This document shows positions 30,531 to 42,880 of a stretch of 64,000 bases of DNA, piece after piece (position 1 is the stretch's first letter; each line of letters opens with the position of its first letter). This stretch comes from Cyrtodaria siliqua. Lineage: Eukaryota > Mollusca > Bivalvia > Adapedonta > Hiatellidae. The notes beneath the pieces are model-generated. The model was not told the origin of the DNA. It made no database searches and was given only the letters and a program-made list of their open reading frames with translations. Position numbers and translations under genes: made by a program. The DNA lies in the NCBI GenBank assembly GCA_037043455.1, contig JAWPHD010002647.1, positions 124,001 through 188,000 of the forward strand. The letters are read 5' to 3'.

Positions 30531-31286
30531 TTCAACATATATACACAGGTGGTTCTAAAGATGAAGACAAGGTAGCTGCAGAGCTGTTGCTCACAAACAT
30601 AGCATAAAGAGCCGCCTGCCTGACAATGTCTCTATCTTCTCAGCTGAACTTAAGGCAATTCAACTTGCCTTAAGTTTTATTCAGGTATCTTATGATAACC
30701 ATTCTGTAATCTGTTCTGATTCCCTTTTATCTCTTCAAGCACTGGGTAATATGACACATTATAATTCAGTTGTGCTTCAACTTTTAGAAAAGTACAATTC
30801 TCTTATAGTGGATAATGTTATTATTTTCTGCTGGCTTCCGAGCCATGTAGGAATACGTGGTAATGATAAAGATGATAGTACTGCTAAGGCAGCATTAAGT
30901 TTACATATATCTAATACCAAATTACCGTATACTGATTTTAAAAGTTGTATCAACACATATATTCGTAACTCTTGGCAAGCCGCTTGGGACTTGTCGGTGA
31001 ATAATAAAGTAGACCCATTCGTCGAGAGGAAGTTGTCCTGGCCAGGGCCAGGATAGGGCATACACGCTGTACTCATTCATATTTATTAAAAGGTGAGCAG
31101 TTGCCAGAATGTATACCCTGTTTTGCATCTTTAACGGTCAAACATATATTGTTGGAATGTGTAGACTTTGATCCTATGCGACAAAGATACTACAGAGTTA
31201 ATACTTTGAAAGAGTTATTTGATACTATAGATTTTAGTCCTGTTTCAGATTTCCTTAAAGAAATCAGACTTTATAAATCAATATAA
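30531..31286 (+). pseudogene. LINE RNase H domain and C-terminal segment
   Basis: RNase H blocks: IYTGGSKDEDK at 30540 (family consensus TDGS, so the first catalytic Asp is Gly here), an SAELKAIQLAL block after a frameshift, VICSDSLLSLQALGN, IIFCWLPSHVGIRGND. A C-terminal HILLECVDFDPMRQRYY follows after a second frameshift at ~31020, with a stop at 31284-31286. It matches the inverted block at 15349-16392. Confidence 0.75.
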
Positions 31287-31515
31287 TAGTTTCCTATATA
31301 TATTAACTTGTTTACAAGCCCGTTGGCGGGCATTTGTTGATTTACCTATATACATAGTTTATATTGCTACCATATCATCCCTGAATTGTAGGTAGTTTTA
31401 TATTTATACGTTTACATTATTTTTAGTTAATACTTCATTCTTTCATCATTCATCGGTTTTTGCGCACAATATGACCTATTTATGTGTCGACGTGCCATAA
31501 AACACCATTCATTTA
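31287..31515 (+). other. LINE 3' UTR
   Basis: This contains CCCGTTGGCGGGCATTTGTT, TTGCGCACAATATGACC and GTCGACGTGCCATAAAACAC, ending in CATTCATTTATTCTTCC. The same landmarks occur in inverted order at 15350-15590. Confidence 0.75.
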
Positions 31516-31679
31516 TTCTTCCTTACCACACGTATATATTAACACAACTCACTATATGTATAGTTATATTATTATAACAAACTATTTTGTGTATTTTGTG
31601 CCGGTGGCCTTTATTTCTTCAACAAAATTATTTTATTTTATTTGATATCAACCGTCACCCCAATTTATTAACTATAAAT

Positions 31680-32975
31680 ACGGGTAACCTGTAAAAAAGT
31701 CTTTATGTAGCCCTTGTCATCCCAAATGCAAGCCCATTAAGTATAAATACGGGCGACCTGTACAAACGGTCATCAAATATTCCTCGCCATCCCAAATACA
31801 AGCCCATTAAGTATATATACTGGCGATCTGTACAAACGGTCATCAAGTGTTCCTCATCCTCCCAAATACAAGCCTATTAAGTATAAATAATTGCGGCCTA
31901 TACAAACGGTCCTCATGTATCTCCCATCATCCCAAATACAAGCCCTTTAAGTATAAATACGGGGGACCTGTACAAATGGTTTTCACGTATCCACCATCAT
32001 CCCAAATACAAGCCCATTATGTATAAATCCGGGCGGCCGGTACAAACGGTCCTTATGTATCTCTCATCATCCCAAATACAAGCCCATTAAGTATAAATAC
32101 GGGCGAACTGTACAAACAGTTTTCACGTATCCGCCATCATCACAAATACATGCCCATTAAGTATAAATACGGACGACCTGTACAAACGGTCATCAAGTAT
32201 TCCTCATCATCCCAAACACAAGCCCATTAAGTATAAATACGGGCGATCTGTACAAACGGTCATCAAGTAGTCCTCATCATCCCAAATACAACCCCATTAA
32301 ATATATATACTGGCGACCTGTACAAACGGTCATAAAGTTTTCCTCATCATCTCAATTAGAAGCCCATTAAGTATAAATACGGGCGACCTGTACAAACGGT
32401 CGTCACGTATCCCTCATCATCCCAAATACAAGCCCATTAAGTATAAATAATTGCGGCCTGTACAAACGGTCCTCATGTATCTCCCATCATCCCAAATACA
32501 AGCCCTTTAAGTATAAATACGTGCGACCTGTACAAATGGTTTTCACGTATCCACCATCATCCCAAATACAAGCCCATTATGTATAAATCCGGGCGGCCGG
32601 TACAAACGGTCCTCGTGTATCTCTCATCATCCCAAATACAAGCCCATTAAGTATAAATACTGGCGAACTGTACAAACGGTTTTCACGTATCCACCATCAT
32701 CCCAAATACAAGCCCATTATGTATAAATACGGGCGGCCTGTACAAACGGTCCTCACGTATACCTCATCGTCCCAAACACAAGCCCAATAAGTATAAATAC
32801 GGGCGACCTGTACAAACGGTCGAGAAGTATCCACCATCATCCCAAATACAAGCCCATTATGTATAAATACGGGCGGCCTTTACAAACGGTCCTCACGTAT
32901 CTTCATCATCCCAAATACAAGCCCATTAAGTATAAATATGGGCGACCTTTACAAATGGTTGTTACGTATCTATCA
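31680..32975. repeat. 70-bp satellite array (~18 units)
   Basis: The 70-bp unit reads approximately CATCATCCCAAATACAAGCC, CATTAAGTATAAATACGGGC, GACCTGTACAAACGGTC, then a variable TxxTxAAGTATTCC. Each unit has a short GACC/GGTC hairpin around TGTACAAAC. Units alternate between subtypes (GGCGACC and GGCGGCC), which suggests a higher-order pattern of two to four units. Confidence 0.9.
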
Positions 32976-33658
32976 TCAACCCGAAACCCCATCAAACACC
33001 ACAGCAATCACAATGTACCAGTAAACGTACCATTCCGTTAGCAACATCATTTAAAGCTATGTTACGCGAAATTAGGTAAAATTAACCAACAGTGCTACCT
33101 TTCGCCTTTGGCAACATTATTAGAAAACTTTGACAGACTCTGTGGCGGATGGCGGAGTCAACATTACAAAGAAATTAAGAATAAACTTTTACAATTCACT
33201 CTCCTTTGTGCCCAGGCGTACCAGGATTCTCCGGCAATCTGTACAAAAAAAAAATGCTGGATAGTTATATATTGTTTTAAGCGCAATCTGAAATGTTCTG
33301 ACTATTTTCCTCTTTTTTTAGCTTAATACTTCGGTTGTCGTTTTCGCGAATAGCGGGGTACAGTTTTTAGAACTGATTTTGCCTCTACGTGTTAAACAAA
33401 CCTTTTATTTGATGCCAAAGCTAGCTATGTCTGAATCAAAAAACATCTACTTTTTTTCCCATGTAAAACATACTGAAAAGGGGATGAGTAAGATGCGTAA
33501 GAGGTTTATGGTAGTAAAATATTCGTTTTAATTAAATACGTGATTAACTAAATACAAGATGTTATATATTACATGTTTATTTTATCCACACTTTACTTTA
33601 ATTATAAATATCCGTTGGCCTGCTGCGACATAAAACGGCGACAAGCATTACAAAATAA
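32976..33658. other. No recognised feature
   Basis: Non-coding sequence at the edge of the satellite. No gene is seen. Confidence 0.5.
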
Positions 33659-33709
33659 ATAGTGTGTGCGTGCGTGCGTGCGTGCGTGCGTGTGTGTGTG
33701 TGTGTGTGT
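33659..33709. repeat. (GTGC)n/(GT)n microsatellite
   Basis: GTGTGTGCGTGCGTGC runs into GTGTGTGTGTGT. Confidence 0.95.
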
Positions 33710-33989
33710 CACTGTTTTTCATTTTAAACTCGCCTGAGCCAACGGAAGTGAGCTATTAAGTATTAATATGGGCCTGGATGATCCTTAGCTGAGTGGCTTT
33801 TTTAATTAGGTCAACGCGACATCCAAGACTGCAGACTTATCACTATAAATGGTCCAAACCTTAACAAGTTATCTTATCAAGAACACTGGACAGATTTTGA
33901 CAGTGTTTCTTTATTATTAATCACCAACCCAGTCTGCTTAAAGAAGTCTATGGGGTCGAAAATGGCCACCACACCCCAAAGATTGTAAA

Positions 33990-34790
33990 TAGAGCTTTTC
34001 ATGCTTTACATATATTTATATAATGAAAAAACTTGCAATCTTATCCCCTTAAACCAAGTTATAGAGCACTCATATATTGCGTGTAGCATGTATGCATGGT
34101 CATCTACTAAGTTTGTTCAAATGGTGACCCTTGGTGCAAATTTGGACCCGCCCCGGTTGTCATATGATTACTTAAGAGTTATACAAAAATATATTTTAAA
34201 AATCTTCTCTAAAGATGTCTAATATTTTGCATGTAGCGTAAGCGTATGGTCCTATATCAAGTTTGCTCAAATGGTGACCATGGTATCAAATTTGAACCTA
34301 CCCCAGGTATTACATGCTTGATACATAATTTAGACGTATATACCTACAAGGCATATAACTATGATCTTCTACGCCGCGTGTTCAAATTATGACCCTGGAT
34401 TCAAATCTGGCCCGGCACAGTTTTACATAGAGTTATAAAGTATAGGAAAATCTTTAATAACATATTCTCTAAAACTATAAGAGTCTGAGGTCTTATAGTT
34501 TGCATGTAGCAAAACTTTATAGTCCACTGCCAAATGCGTTTGCGGTCAAATTTTAATCTTAGGAGTATCATTTTTATATAGACAAATGGAAAACTCTTCT
34601 AGTCTGAAACCAAAAAGCATCTGTTTGCAGCATCAGCTTATGGTCCAATGCACATTTCGCTGAAATGGGGACCCTGGTGTCAAATCTTGCCCCGCTCCGT
34701 TGGTCAGGTTTACATAGAGTGATACAGAAAAATCTTTAAACATAAATATTTTTCTCTGAACTTACCAAACCTTCTTTTTATCTGACCCAC
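33990..34790. repeat. Degenerate tandem repeat (~150-190 bp)
   Basis: Diverged units share TGCATGTAGC, ATGGTC(C), AAATGGTGACC..GGTxxCAAAT, CCCxxCCCxGGT and ATAGAGTTATACA. Confidence 0.55.
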
Positions 34791-35506
34791 CTTTGCTGCG
34801 GTTGAAAGAGTCTACATTCGACCATTACGATGTCCGAGAATTAATTTCCATACCCCATCCAACCCATTTTTCAGGAAGCGAACACGGGGTTGGCTGGGGA
34901 ATGAAATAAAAACTTAATTGGAGCTTATAATGTTGACATATTGTAAAATTAAAGCATTTAATTGGTAATTTTAAACAGTATCGAACGTTATTCCCGTATA
35001 TATTGTTTTATTGTCGAAACATCCGTAATAAAATCCTGCTAATATAAGCTTTCCCATCGCTTAATAGAATTAAGTTAGGACAACGTAATGAAGGTATTTA
35101 AGCGAGGAATTGACCCTCATTTTTTAAATACAGTTAAGTTTCAGTAACACATAAGTCATTTTGATCATTTTGATATTTTTCTTCGTAAATTATTTGGTGT
35201 TTCTCGTCATTTTCAGCACACGTTAACCTATCTTTGACGGTTGGTTGTTGTACTTTATCCATTTATTCCCGGGTAGGATCTACTGCCCGATTACTGCGCT
35301 TGTTTGTTTATCAGATGTGAACGACCCAAAGGACATACATCCTGTATTTCAAAATGAAATCTCGTTACATTTTATCTTACATTTTTGAAACAACGGTATT
35401 TTCTCACGTTGTTGTCATTCAGTATTCCTCACCTTGTGTAAAGTCGCTTACGCACGCAGATTTAAATGCCGAATATTTAGTGCTTAAATAGCTGAAGAAG
35501 GAAGGA
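34791..35506. other. No recognised feature
   Basis: Non-coding intronic sequence. Nothing is supported. Confidence 0.5.
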
Positions 35507-35690
35507 TAAAAATATCGGACAGGGAAAGCAGCATTCAAGGACGAGAGTCAACCACAAAACACAAAAACAAACACGCAAACAGACAAACGAAAAGGCAAAA
35601 GTAATAAAAAATGCAAACGACATCACAAACACAAAAGGGTTGACAATAGGGCTACCACCTTGGAACGGTCAGTGGCAAAGTAGAAAGCAA
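35507..35690 (-). mobile_element. Short 5'-truncated Naiad 3' end
   Basis: On the minus strand this is the last ~180 bp of the Naiad 3' UTR, ending CCCTGTCCGATATTTTTAT. Confidence 0.75.
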
Positions 35691-36361
35691 AGTACAAAGA
35701 AGTTCCAAACTTCCATCTAGTGGCACATATTACCCTAAATAAGTATTTCCCAGTAAGTCATCACGTTTCCATCCCTCGGAAATCGTGGTAAATCCTTGCA
35801 AGAAATGTAATATATGTGTGAATTAATGATGAAGTAAAAAAATGTTTAGAATATGCAAAAAACAGCAACATTTGAACATTGATGAAAAAATAAATAATAG
35901 TAATAAATAATGATAACAAACAAGATGTCAAATGACCTTAAAGTGCTCACATTATGACAGTGTCGACACCTGCAACAATATATTTGAGTGAATGAGAAAA
36001 TGAGCCTATTTGTTGAGTACTGTTGAGCCAATAGTGACTTGATACATGCAAAATACCATGCATCATATAAATTGTAGCCATTACATTTCAGGATTATTTT
36101 TGTTGAAAGTATGTGTATATACAATATACGAGCCCCACTAGTATCGCAGAGTCATTGTGTGGATAAATTAAGTACACTAACACAAGCCTGTGATATATGT
36201 AAAATATCAGAAATGTAGCCATTACAGAATAGAAAATAACAATTATATATATAAATATATGTATATAATCTGAACTCACTACGACAGCTTTCGAAATTTG
36301 GGATCTCGTAAGAGATTCACGTTCACAAAGCAGAATTATATATAAGGAGAAATATTTGCGA
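35691..36361. other. No recognised gene
   Basis: AT-rich intronic sequence. Open stretches on the minus strand (36124-35846, 36375-36094) have no signature. Confidence 0.5.
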
Positions 36362-36670
36362 ACTTCCAAGGACAAACAACCTTCGGACGAACTACGGCAG
36401 GACGCCTAGCTATGATGAGAGACACATAAATCAAACGTATGCATTGGTTGAATGCTTAAATGTGATCCTACTCATATGAGCTATAATTGTATGTATGTAT
36501 GCGTGTATATATATGTTAACTGTGCCTCCAGATGAGTGTGTTATGATGTAAAGATACAGTTTATCAGCGTGTGTTGCAGCTATCATTTTTAGGAAGTGAA
36601 TGCATACGTGTGATTTCTGTGTCTCTCATCAAAGCTAGGCGCCCTGTCGTAGTTCGTGCGAAGATTGTCC
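36362..36670. repeat. Inverted repeat with ~160-bp loop
   Basis: 36362-36438 (CGAACTACGGCAGGACGCCT, ATGATGAGAGACACA, CGTATGCATT) is the imperfect reverse complement of 36598-36670 (TGCATACGTG, TGTGTCTCTCATCA, TAGGCGCCCTGTCGTAGTTCG). Small foldback element. Confidence 0.65.
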
Positions 36671-37662
36671 CTATATTGTCACACCGTTGTCGAAGACTAA
36701 TTGGATCGCATGGTAAACATTTTAACAATCGTGGTAGAGATATACATCCAAATGCTACATACATATTATACAGTGTAGTTTCAAAGAAGAGTTTTTTAAA
36801 ACATTTCCCATTTATAACTCTGTTTACATAGCGACCGCCGGAGAGGGTCAAATTTAAATCCAGAGATATTATTTGAGCAAACTCAGTGGTAGAGGACCAT
36901 ACAGAAATACGACGTGCAATATATGAGAGCTCTAGCTCTTATGATTTTCCTTATAAGGACTTGTAAAACATGTGACCCCTGAGGGCGGAGACGGCCATTG
37001 TTAGTTAGAGTTTGGCAATCATTTATAAAGAAAGACTGTCGGAATCATATTAGCTGTTCTTAAGAAGAAGTATTGTTAAAGTATCAGTTGCCTTTTTAAT
37101 AACGGTGTCTCTCTTGTATGTCGCGTTAAACTAAGTTGTATACATCTGGGGGTCTTGAGCTAAGCATTATGCATATGAAGTTTGGTCAGTGAGTGGTCTA
37201 TGAGGTCAAAAGGTTGATGTTTGTCGACGACGATGGACGTAACGCGGTCTTACCAGCTCTGGTGAGCTAAAATAATGAAAATATAAATGAAAGATTACCT
37301 AGAACACCCGGCATAAATAAAATATGCGTTTCAGTAAAATGGTGGATTTTATTGTTAGAATACGCTCATAAAACCCTACATTTTCATTGTTTATAATTTT
37401 GAACTATGTTTCTTTTTCACTGCCGAAACAAGATTTACCTTATTAAATGTCAACACAACTAAACGAACAAAATATACACAAAAGTGTATAGAACATGATT
37501 GTTCAACTATAGATAAATCACGACAAAAAACCCTTAACCCGTGTGTGCGTTAGCGTTGTATGCATTGGCGTTTTCTCGTATTTCCGCGTGTTTTTTCGTT
37601 TGACGTCGGTGTTGGGGTGTTGTCGTTGAAAACATATATCAGTCAGTTGTTTTCTTTTTCAG
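36671..37662. other. Intron end
   Basis: No feature is seen until the acceptor TTTTCTTTTTCAG at 37650-37662. Confidence 0.5.
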
Positions 37663-37904
37663 ATTCGCTGCCATACCGTGACCAATCGACCTCCAAAATC
37701 AATACGTATACGTACGTCAACGTTTTCTGTTTCCTCTGTAATTCCCCGAGTACTGTGGAACCTCAGACGTGTGCGCCTGACGTCAGATACATCAAACGAT
37801 CTACATTTAGTTCGTTATCGGTGCTGCTTGATTTATCGGTAATAACTCAGAATGACGACACACTCAATAGATGCGGCACCAATGAACTGTTCGATGATTT
37901 CTTT
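37663..37904 (+). CDS. Exon 2 of the receptor-like gene
   Basis: A pyrimidine tract with CAG (37649-37662) precedes the exon. The frame needs one base from the upstream exon: exon 1 ends with the single base G, which with the AT here gives Asp. The sequence reads SLPYRDQSTSK, YVNVFCFLCNS, FSSLSVLLDLS and CGTNELFDDFF, then GTATGT at 37905. The VFCxLCN and ALLDxS-like blocks are what I expect in the same molluscan receptor ectodomain after the CAECNG block of exon 1. The donor leaves phase 0. The remaining exons are outside the window or not recognised. Confidence 0.6.
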
Positions 37905-38139
37905 GTATGTATTTTTATTTTATTATCTTATTACTTTCCTATTCTTTTTTGTCATAGTAACAGTATACTCTTTTAATAAGTGGGACCCACTTTGCTTTGG
38001 TTAAATAAAGTAAAATGCAAGCTTAAATTAGATATCCAGAGAAAGAGGTGTTGTTGAGGAGGAACAGGGAATAACAGTTTAAATAGTCACGGGGACTTAA
38101 ACTATTGAAACAAGAGCGCCTCTTAACGGGGCTTTAACG
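37905..38139 (+). other. Start of next intron
   Basis: This follows the GTATGT donor. No element is recognised. Confidence 0.4.
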
Positions 38140-38480
38140 CCCGTTTGCTAAAAAAAATATGTTTAAATATGACCTGGAACTTTGACCTTCTAACAAAAAT
38201 AACGGATAGGGGATGTTGTTTAACCAAGAGCACTTTTTATAAAATGAATTTGTCAGGTCACAGTGACATTGATATTTGAACTACTAAGCATATGATTAAT
38301 AGGTTTTGTTTTTTTAACTATTTATGTAAGGTTTCAAAATTGTAGGTATAATAGTTAAAGTACAGTGGAGAAAATGTCTTCTAGGAATCGGTCATTTTCA
38401 GGTCAATGTGAACTTGATGACCTACTGAACCCAAAAGCAATAGGCTTTCTCCTCTCACCAAGGGCTGTGTAACTAAGAAG
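38140..38480. repeat. Dispersed degenerate repeat
   Basis: This contains GACCTGGAACTTTGACCTT, AGGTCACAGTGACATTGAT, AGGTCAATGTGAACTTGATG and ACCTACTGAACCC, resembling bivalve-type dispersed repeats that recur as GACCTTTGACC blocks. It has no coding capacity. Confidence 0.5.
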
Positions 38481-39044
38481 TTAATAAGTGTGGGTATTAT
38501 ATTTCTGGGGTTGTCATTGGGAATGCGTATGTCCATATGAAGACACGGGGACCTTGATCTTAGACCTGGTAGTAGTATAGAAAGGCGGGGTTCTGGCGCA
38601 GTTTCCCAGAGCGGGAAACGAGCACCAAGCAACTGTAAAATGTGTCGGCCATGGCTGTTAACTCACGTACACCATCATTTACAAAACATCTAAATGATAG
38701 GCATACTTCGGCCAAAAGCCCTGACACATATTATTAATTACTTGAGCAAACCCGCTCTAGGAAACTATGCCAGACACCCACCCCCCTTTCTATACTACGT
38801 ATCAATCCAGTTGATCATTTCAATAACGTAATACTTTGGTCATACGATTTAACTAAAACATTTTTTTATTAAAGAGGCGCCAGAATAAAAAGGGATTTGC
38901 CAATAAAATCCCTTTTTCACTATATAAATGAGCATTTTATATAGGGTAAAAATGCAAATAAACACCGCCCAATTTTCACTTTGCAAAAAAACGTGCTATC
39001 CAAGAGCTAAAATATGCTCCATGCAGAGGCCACATTGATACGAG

Positions 39045-40215
39045 CGTGGAAATTTCCTCGCATTTTCATGGCATAAAAACGAGGAAATTTCCTCGATTTG
39101 CAGCAGTAGTGCCAAGTAACAACAAACAGTGTTTTGAGTTATGTGGAAATCCTATCCATGCAAAAACGAGGAAATTTCCTCGTTTTGCAGCAGTCGTGCT
39201 AAGTAAAAACAACGTAAAACAATATATAGTATCAATCTTTATTATTAAAAGGTATGTACAATGAACAAACACAATCAAATTAAAGTACATGTACAAAAGG
39301 CGAGGAAATTTCCTCGTTTTGTCGCAGTTATGCCGATCCATTTAAAATCGAGGAAATTTCCTCGTTTTGCCTCAGTAGTGCCAAAAACAAACTGTGTTTT
39401 GAGTCATGTGTAAATCCTCTCCATGGAAGAACGAGGAAATTTCCTCGTTTTACAGCAGTAGTGCCCAATAACAACAAGCTGTGTTTTAAGTCTTTTGTAG
39501 ATATCCATGTAAAAACGAGGAAATTTCCTCGTTTTTTGCCGCAGTAGAACCAAGTAACAACAAACTGTATTTTGAATCATGTGTATAAAAACGAGGAAAT
39601 TTCCTCGTTTTTGCAGCAGTAGTGTCAAGTAACAACAAACAGTGTTTTGAGTCATGTGTAAATCCTATCGATGCACAAACGAGGAAATGAGTAGTGCCCA
39701 GTAACAACAAACTGCGTTTTGAAACTTTTGTAGATCCCATCCATGTAAAAACGAGGAAATTTCCTCGTTTTTTGCCGCAGTAGAACCAAGTAACAACAAA
39801 CTGTGTTTTGAGTCATGTGTAAATCCTATCCATGTAAAAACGAGGAAATTTCCTCGTTTTGCAGAAGTAGTGCCCAGTAACAACAAACTGAGTTTTGAAA
39901 CTTTTGTAGATCCCATCCCTGTAAAAACGAGAAAATTTCCTCGTTTTGCCGCAGTAGTGCCAAATAACAACAAACTGTGTTTTTAGACATGTATAAATCC
40001 TATCCATCTAAAAACGAGGAAATTTCCTCGTTTTGCAGCAGTAGTGCCCAGTAACAACAAACTGCTTTTTGAGCCTTTTGTAGATCCATGAAACAACAAA
40101 CTGTGTTTTGAGTCTTTTGTAGATCCTATCCAATGCCGTAGTAGTGCCAAGTAACAACAAACTGTGTTTTGAGTCATGTGTAAATCCTATTCATGTAATA
40201 ACGAGGTAATTTCTT
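39045..40215. repeat. 87-bp minisatellite, left array (~12 units)
   Basis: Each unit carries a palindrome centred on ACGAGGAAATTTCCTCGT, then TGCATGGATAGGATTTACAC, GACTCAAAACACAG and TTGTTGTTACTTGG (on the complementary strand). The 87-bp period is a multiple of three, which keeps frames open over the array. These are not genes. Confidence 0.9.
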
Positions 40216-40639
40216 CGTTTTGTCACAATAAGAAGAAAAGACCATGAATATGTAGTTTTTGTGATTTACACAATCAACTGACGAGACACTTTTTAAACGA
40301 ATAACTACATAATTTAAATAAAATTTATAGAGGATATTTGTTGGTTTGTCCTGAATATAGGATTTATTTTCATCTCGAAGTGAAAACTTATATTTTATCG
40401 TGCTTTAGCATGGTAACCTTTTTCTTGTAACAGGCATGGGTCTACACTAAAAACAACGCATATTACATCTAGACGGTGAACAATGAATTTTTTCAATCAC
40501 AAGTATCCTGAATAATATAGCTTCCCTGGTGACATATGTGCTTAAGCCTTCAATATGTGGGATAGTATTCGCCAATTTGTTACCAATACAGTGGTGAATG
40601 AGCTTTCATATCGACACGAATACACAAAAGTCATCAGAG

Positions 40640-40735
40640 CGAGAGATATCTCTTAAAAACAGATATCTCTCAAGGAACAGAGATATCTCGTTAAAAAGAG
40701 ATACATCCTGAAGTTAAAGAGAAATCTCTCTAACT
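40640..40735. repeat. Cluster of GAGATATCTC palindromes
   Basis: Five overlapping inverted repeats of the type GAGAGATATCTCTT occur in ~95 bp. They are conserved in the right arm at ~53875-53970. Confidence 0.8.
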
Positions 40736-40884
40736 TAAAAGTGGTATATTTTTTTGAATAATTATAGGTTATTAGATATGTATGGGGATATAGGCATGAG
40801 TTCTTCAGCGTAACAATATTGCGAGACTTTAGGAGCGTAATACGATGAAGAACGAGTGCATATAAATACCAAAACAATTATTGC

Positions 40885-41300
40885 TACTACTACGGCTTTC
40901 ATTGATGATAATACTATACCTTAAACAAATGCTCCTGCTACTACACTACTACTGCTACTACTACTACTTTTAGAACTGCTACTACTACTGCTACTAATAC
41001 CATTACTACTACTAATAATAATAATTGTAGTAGAAGAAATAGTAGCAGTAGTAGACTAGTAGTAGCAACAGCAGTAGTAGTAGTACTATTAGTAGCAGCA
41101 GCAGCAGTAGTAGAAGCTGCAGCAGCAGCAGTATAAATAGTAGTAGCTGCAGCAGAACAGCAGCATTAGCAGTATAAGTAGCAGCAGAGCAACATCAGTA
41201 GTAGTAGTAGTAGTAGTAGTAGCAGTAGTAGTAGTAGCAGAAGCAGCAGTTGTTGCATTAGCAGCAGTAACAGTCGTAGCAGCAGTAGTAGTAGTAGCAC
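40885..41300. repeat. Trinucleotide (TAG/CAG-type) tract, left arm
   Basis: Long imperfect runs of CTA/CTG and GTA/GCA change strand polarity at about 41030. The right-arm counterpart is 53325-53720. Confidence 0.9.
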
Positions 41301-41930
41301 CAATCTGAACATCAATCAAGTCGAAATATCAAATTTAACATAATGCAATACATAATGAAAAAAACATGTTCGCTCTGTTTCATAAGTGGTATATGCTTAG
41401 GAGAATCGTTATGTGATCCACCTGTCTCTTCTTCCTTAAGTTTCTGGTTTCTGAAAAAGACTATAAGCAAATTCTTGTAAATACACGTGCAAACTATGTC
41501 AACAATTTAAGTTGATTTGTTAAGTCGTTAAGTAGCGTACTTGTTTATGTTAACATACGTGTTGATGTTAACCACACACTCCTGAAAATATGTTTAATGG
41601 ATATGAACTATTTCATATTAAAATATGAAATATGATTTATATGAAATATGAATTAAAACAAATATCAAGATTATATGATGATGATGCTCACATATACGTC
41701 GAACGAGACAGCTAACGCGAACGTTAGTAATACTGACACGTGTCGATGTGACTGTGACAGCCGTACGCTGTGCTACCGTAATATAAGCCCAGTAACATAC
41801 GTATCAGGTACATACGAGTTAGAATCGCGTCGGAACATGTTAGCTTCATACTTACTTTCATATACTTTCGAGTTATCTACCACATACGTACATTTTAGTA
41901 TATCGTACGCCCTAGCGCACCCGGCGCCAC

Positions 41931-41953
41931 GCCCCCCCCCCCCCCCCCCCCCA
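41931..41953. repeat. Poly-C tract
   Basis: About 20 consecutive C with one A, within the left arm. The right arm has a shorter G-rich equivalent near 52690. Confidence 0.95.
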
Positions 41954-42054
41954 CCCCCGATAAAATATCAAACAATTTCGATGCACGCTCTCAGTATAAT
42001 TTTTGTCTTTTTCGCTTCGCTCGCTGGAAGCATAATGGTTAATGAGTGGTTTAA

Positions 42055-42300
42055 TTAACATATTGTTAAATCATGTTTGTGTTAAACAATTTCGATACAC
42101 GCCCTCAGTATAAAAAATCTTCTCGCTCGAAGCATAATGGGTAATGACTGGTTTAATTAACACATTGCTAAATCCTTTTTGTGTTAAACAATTTCGATGC
42201 ACGCCCTCAGTATAAAAAAAATTCTCGCTCGCTTCGCTATCTCGACGCATAATGGTTAATGACTGGTTTCATTAACACATTGTTTAATCCATTTAGTTGA
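42055..42300. repeat. ~115-bp tandem repeat, left arm
   Basis: Units share GTGTTAAACAATTTCGATGC, ACGCCCTCAGTATA, TTCTCGCTCGCTTCGCT, GCATAATGGTTAATGAC and TGGTTTAATTAACACATTG. The array also occurs at 51650-51770 and 52322-52650 in the right arm. Confidence 0.85.
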
Positions 42301-42627
42301 AAACGGACTATTTTACCCTATCAATGCACTACCGCAACCGTTTTATGGGGCTAGATATGGACCCGAACATCTGGATTGTGTTTTAATAATCGGTTTTGTA
42401 GTGAAATTGTGCAGTTATTTGGCGGGTTAGTTTCTTTTAAACAGAGACAGTATAGTAGACAACTCGCTTACTGGCACCCATACCACTATTGATTTGGGGC
42501 TTCTGATTGGTTGAAAAAAGTATAGGTCTATTAGGGCATATAGTCAGATTGTAAGGTAGATTCTGATAAAATTTTCCAAATCATAACAAATCCCCATAAA
42601 ACATCCAAAAAATATATTTCCAACATA

Positions 42628-42880
42628 AGAAATATAAAAAGATCGGACAGGGAAAGTAGCATTCAAGGAGGACAGTAAACCACAAAACACAGAAACAAAC
42701 ACGCAAACAGACAAACAAGAAGGCAAAAGCAATAATAAATGCAAACGACATCACAAACACAAAAAGGGTTGACAATAGGGCTACCGCCTTGGAACGGTCA
42801 GTGGCAAAGTAGGCCACTGGGGGTTTAAACCGGTTCTAGGGTGCACCAAACCTCACGCTTACCCTACTGTCATCCCAAAA
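42628..42880 (-). mobile_element. 5'-truncated Naiad 3' end in foldback spacer
   Basis: On the minus strand it reads from GGGATGACAGTAGGG through the UTR to CCCTGTCCGATCTTTTTATA. It is nearly identical to the copy at 6731-6990. Confidence 0.8.

Larger units (their letters stand above)
38873..42372 (+). repeat. Left arm of the giant foldback
   Basis: Order: unique 170-bp end; 87-bp minisatellite (39045-40215); unique segment with a single arm of the 28192-type hairpin; GAGATATCTC palindromes (40640-40735); trinucleotide tract (40885-41300); unique segment; G/C-rich tract; ~115-bp repeat (42055-42300). The right arm shows the same order reversed. Confidence 0.85.

Noticed and set aside
31680..32975. 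Regular repeats that superficially resemble a CRISPR array
   Set aside because: The whole 70-bp unit is conserved, there are no unique spacers, and the genome is eukaryotic.
41675..42058. An ORF with CRCDCDSRTLC in the left foldback arm
   Set aside because: It lies within a non-coding arm, runs into a poly-C tract, and its mirror copy in the right arm is not conserved as protein.
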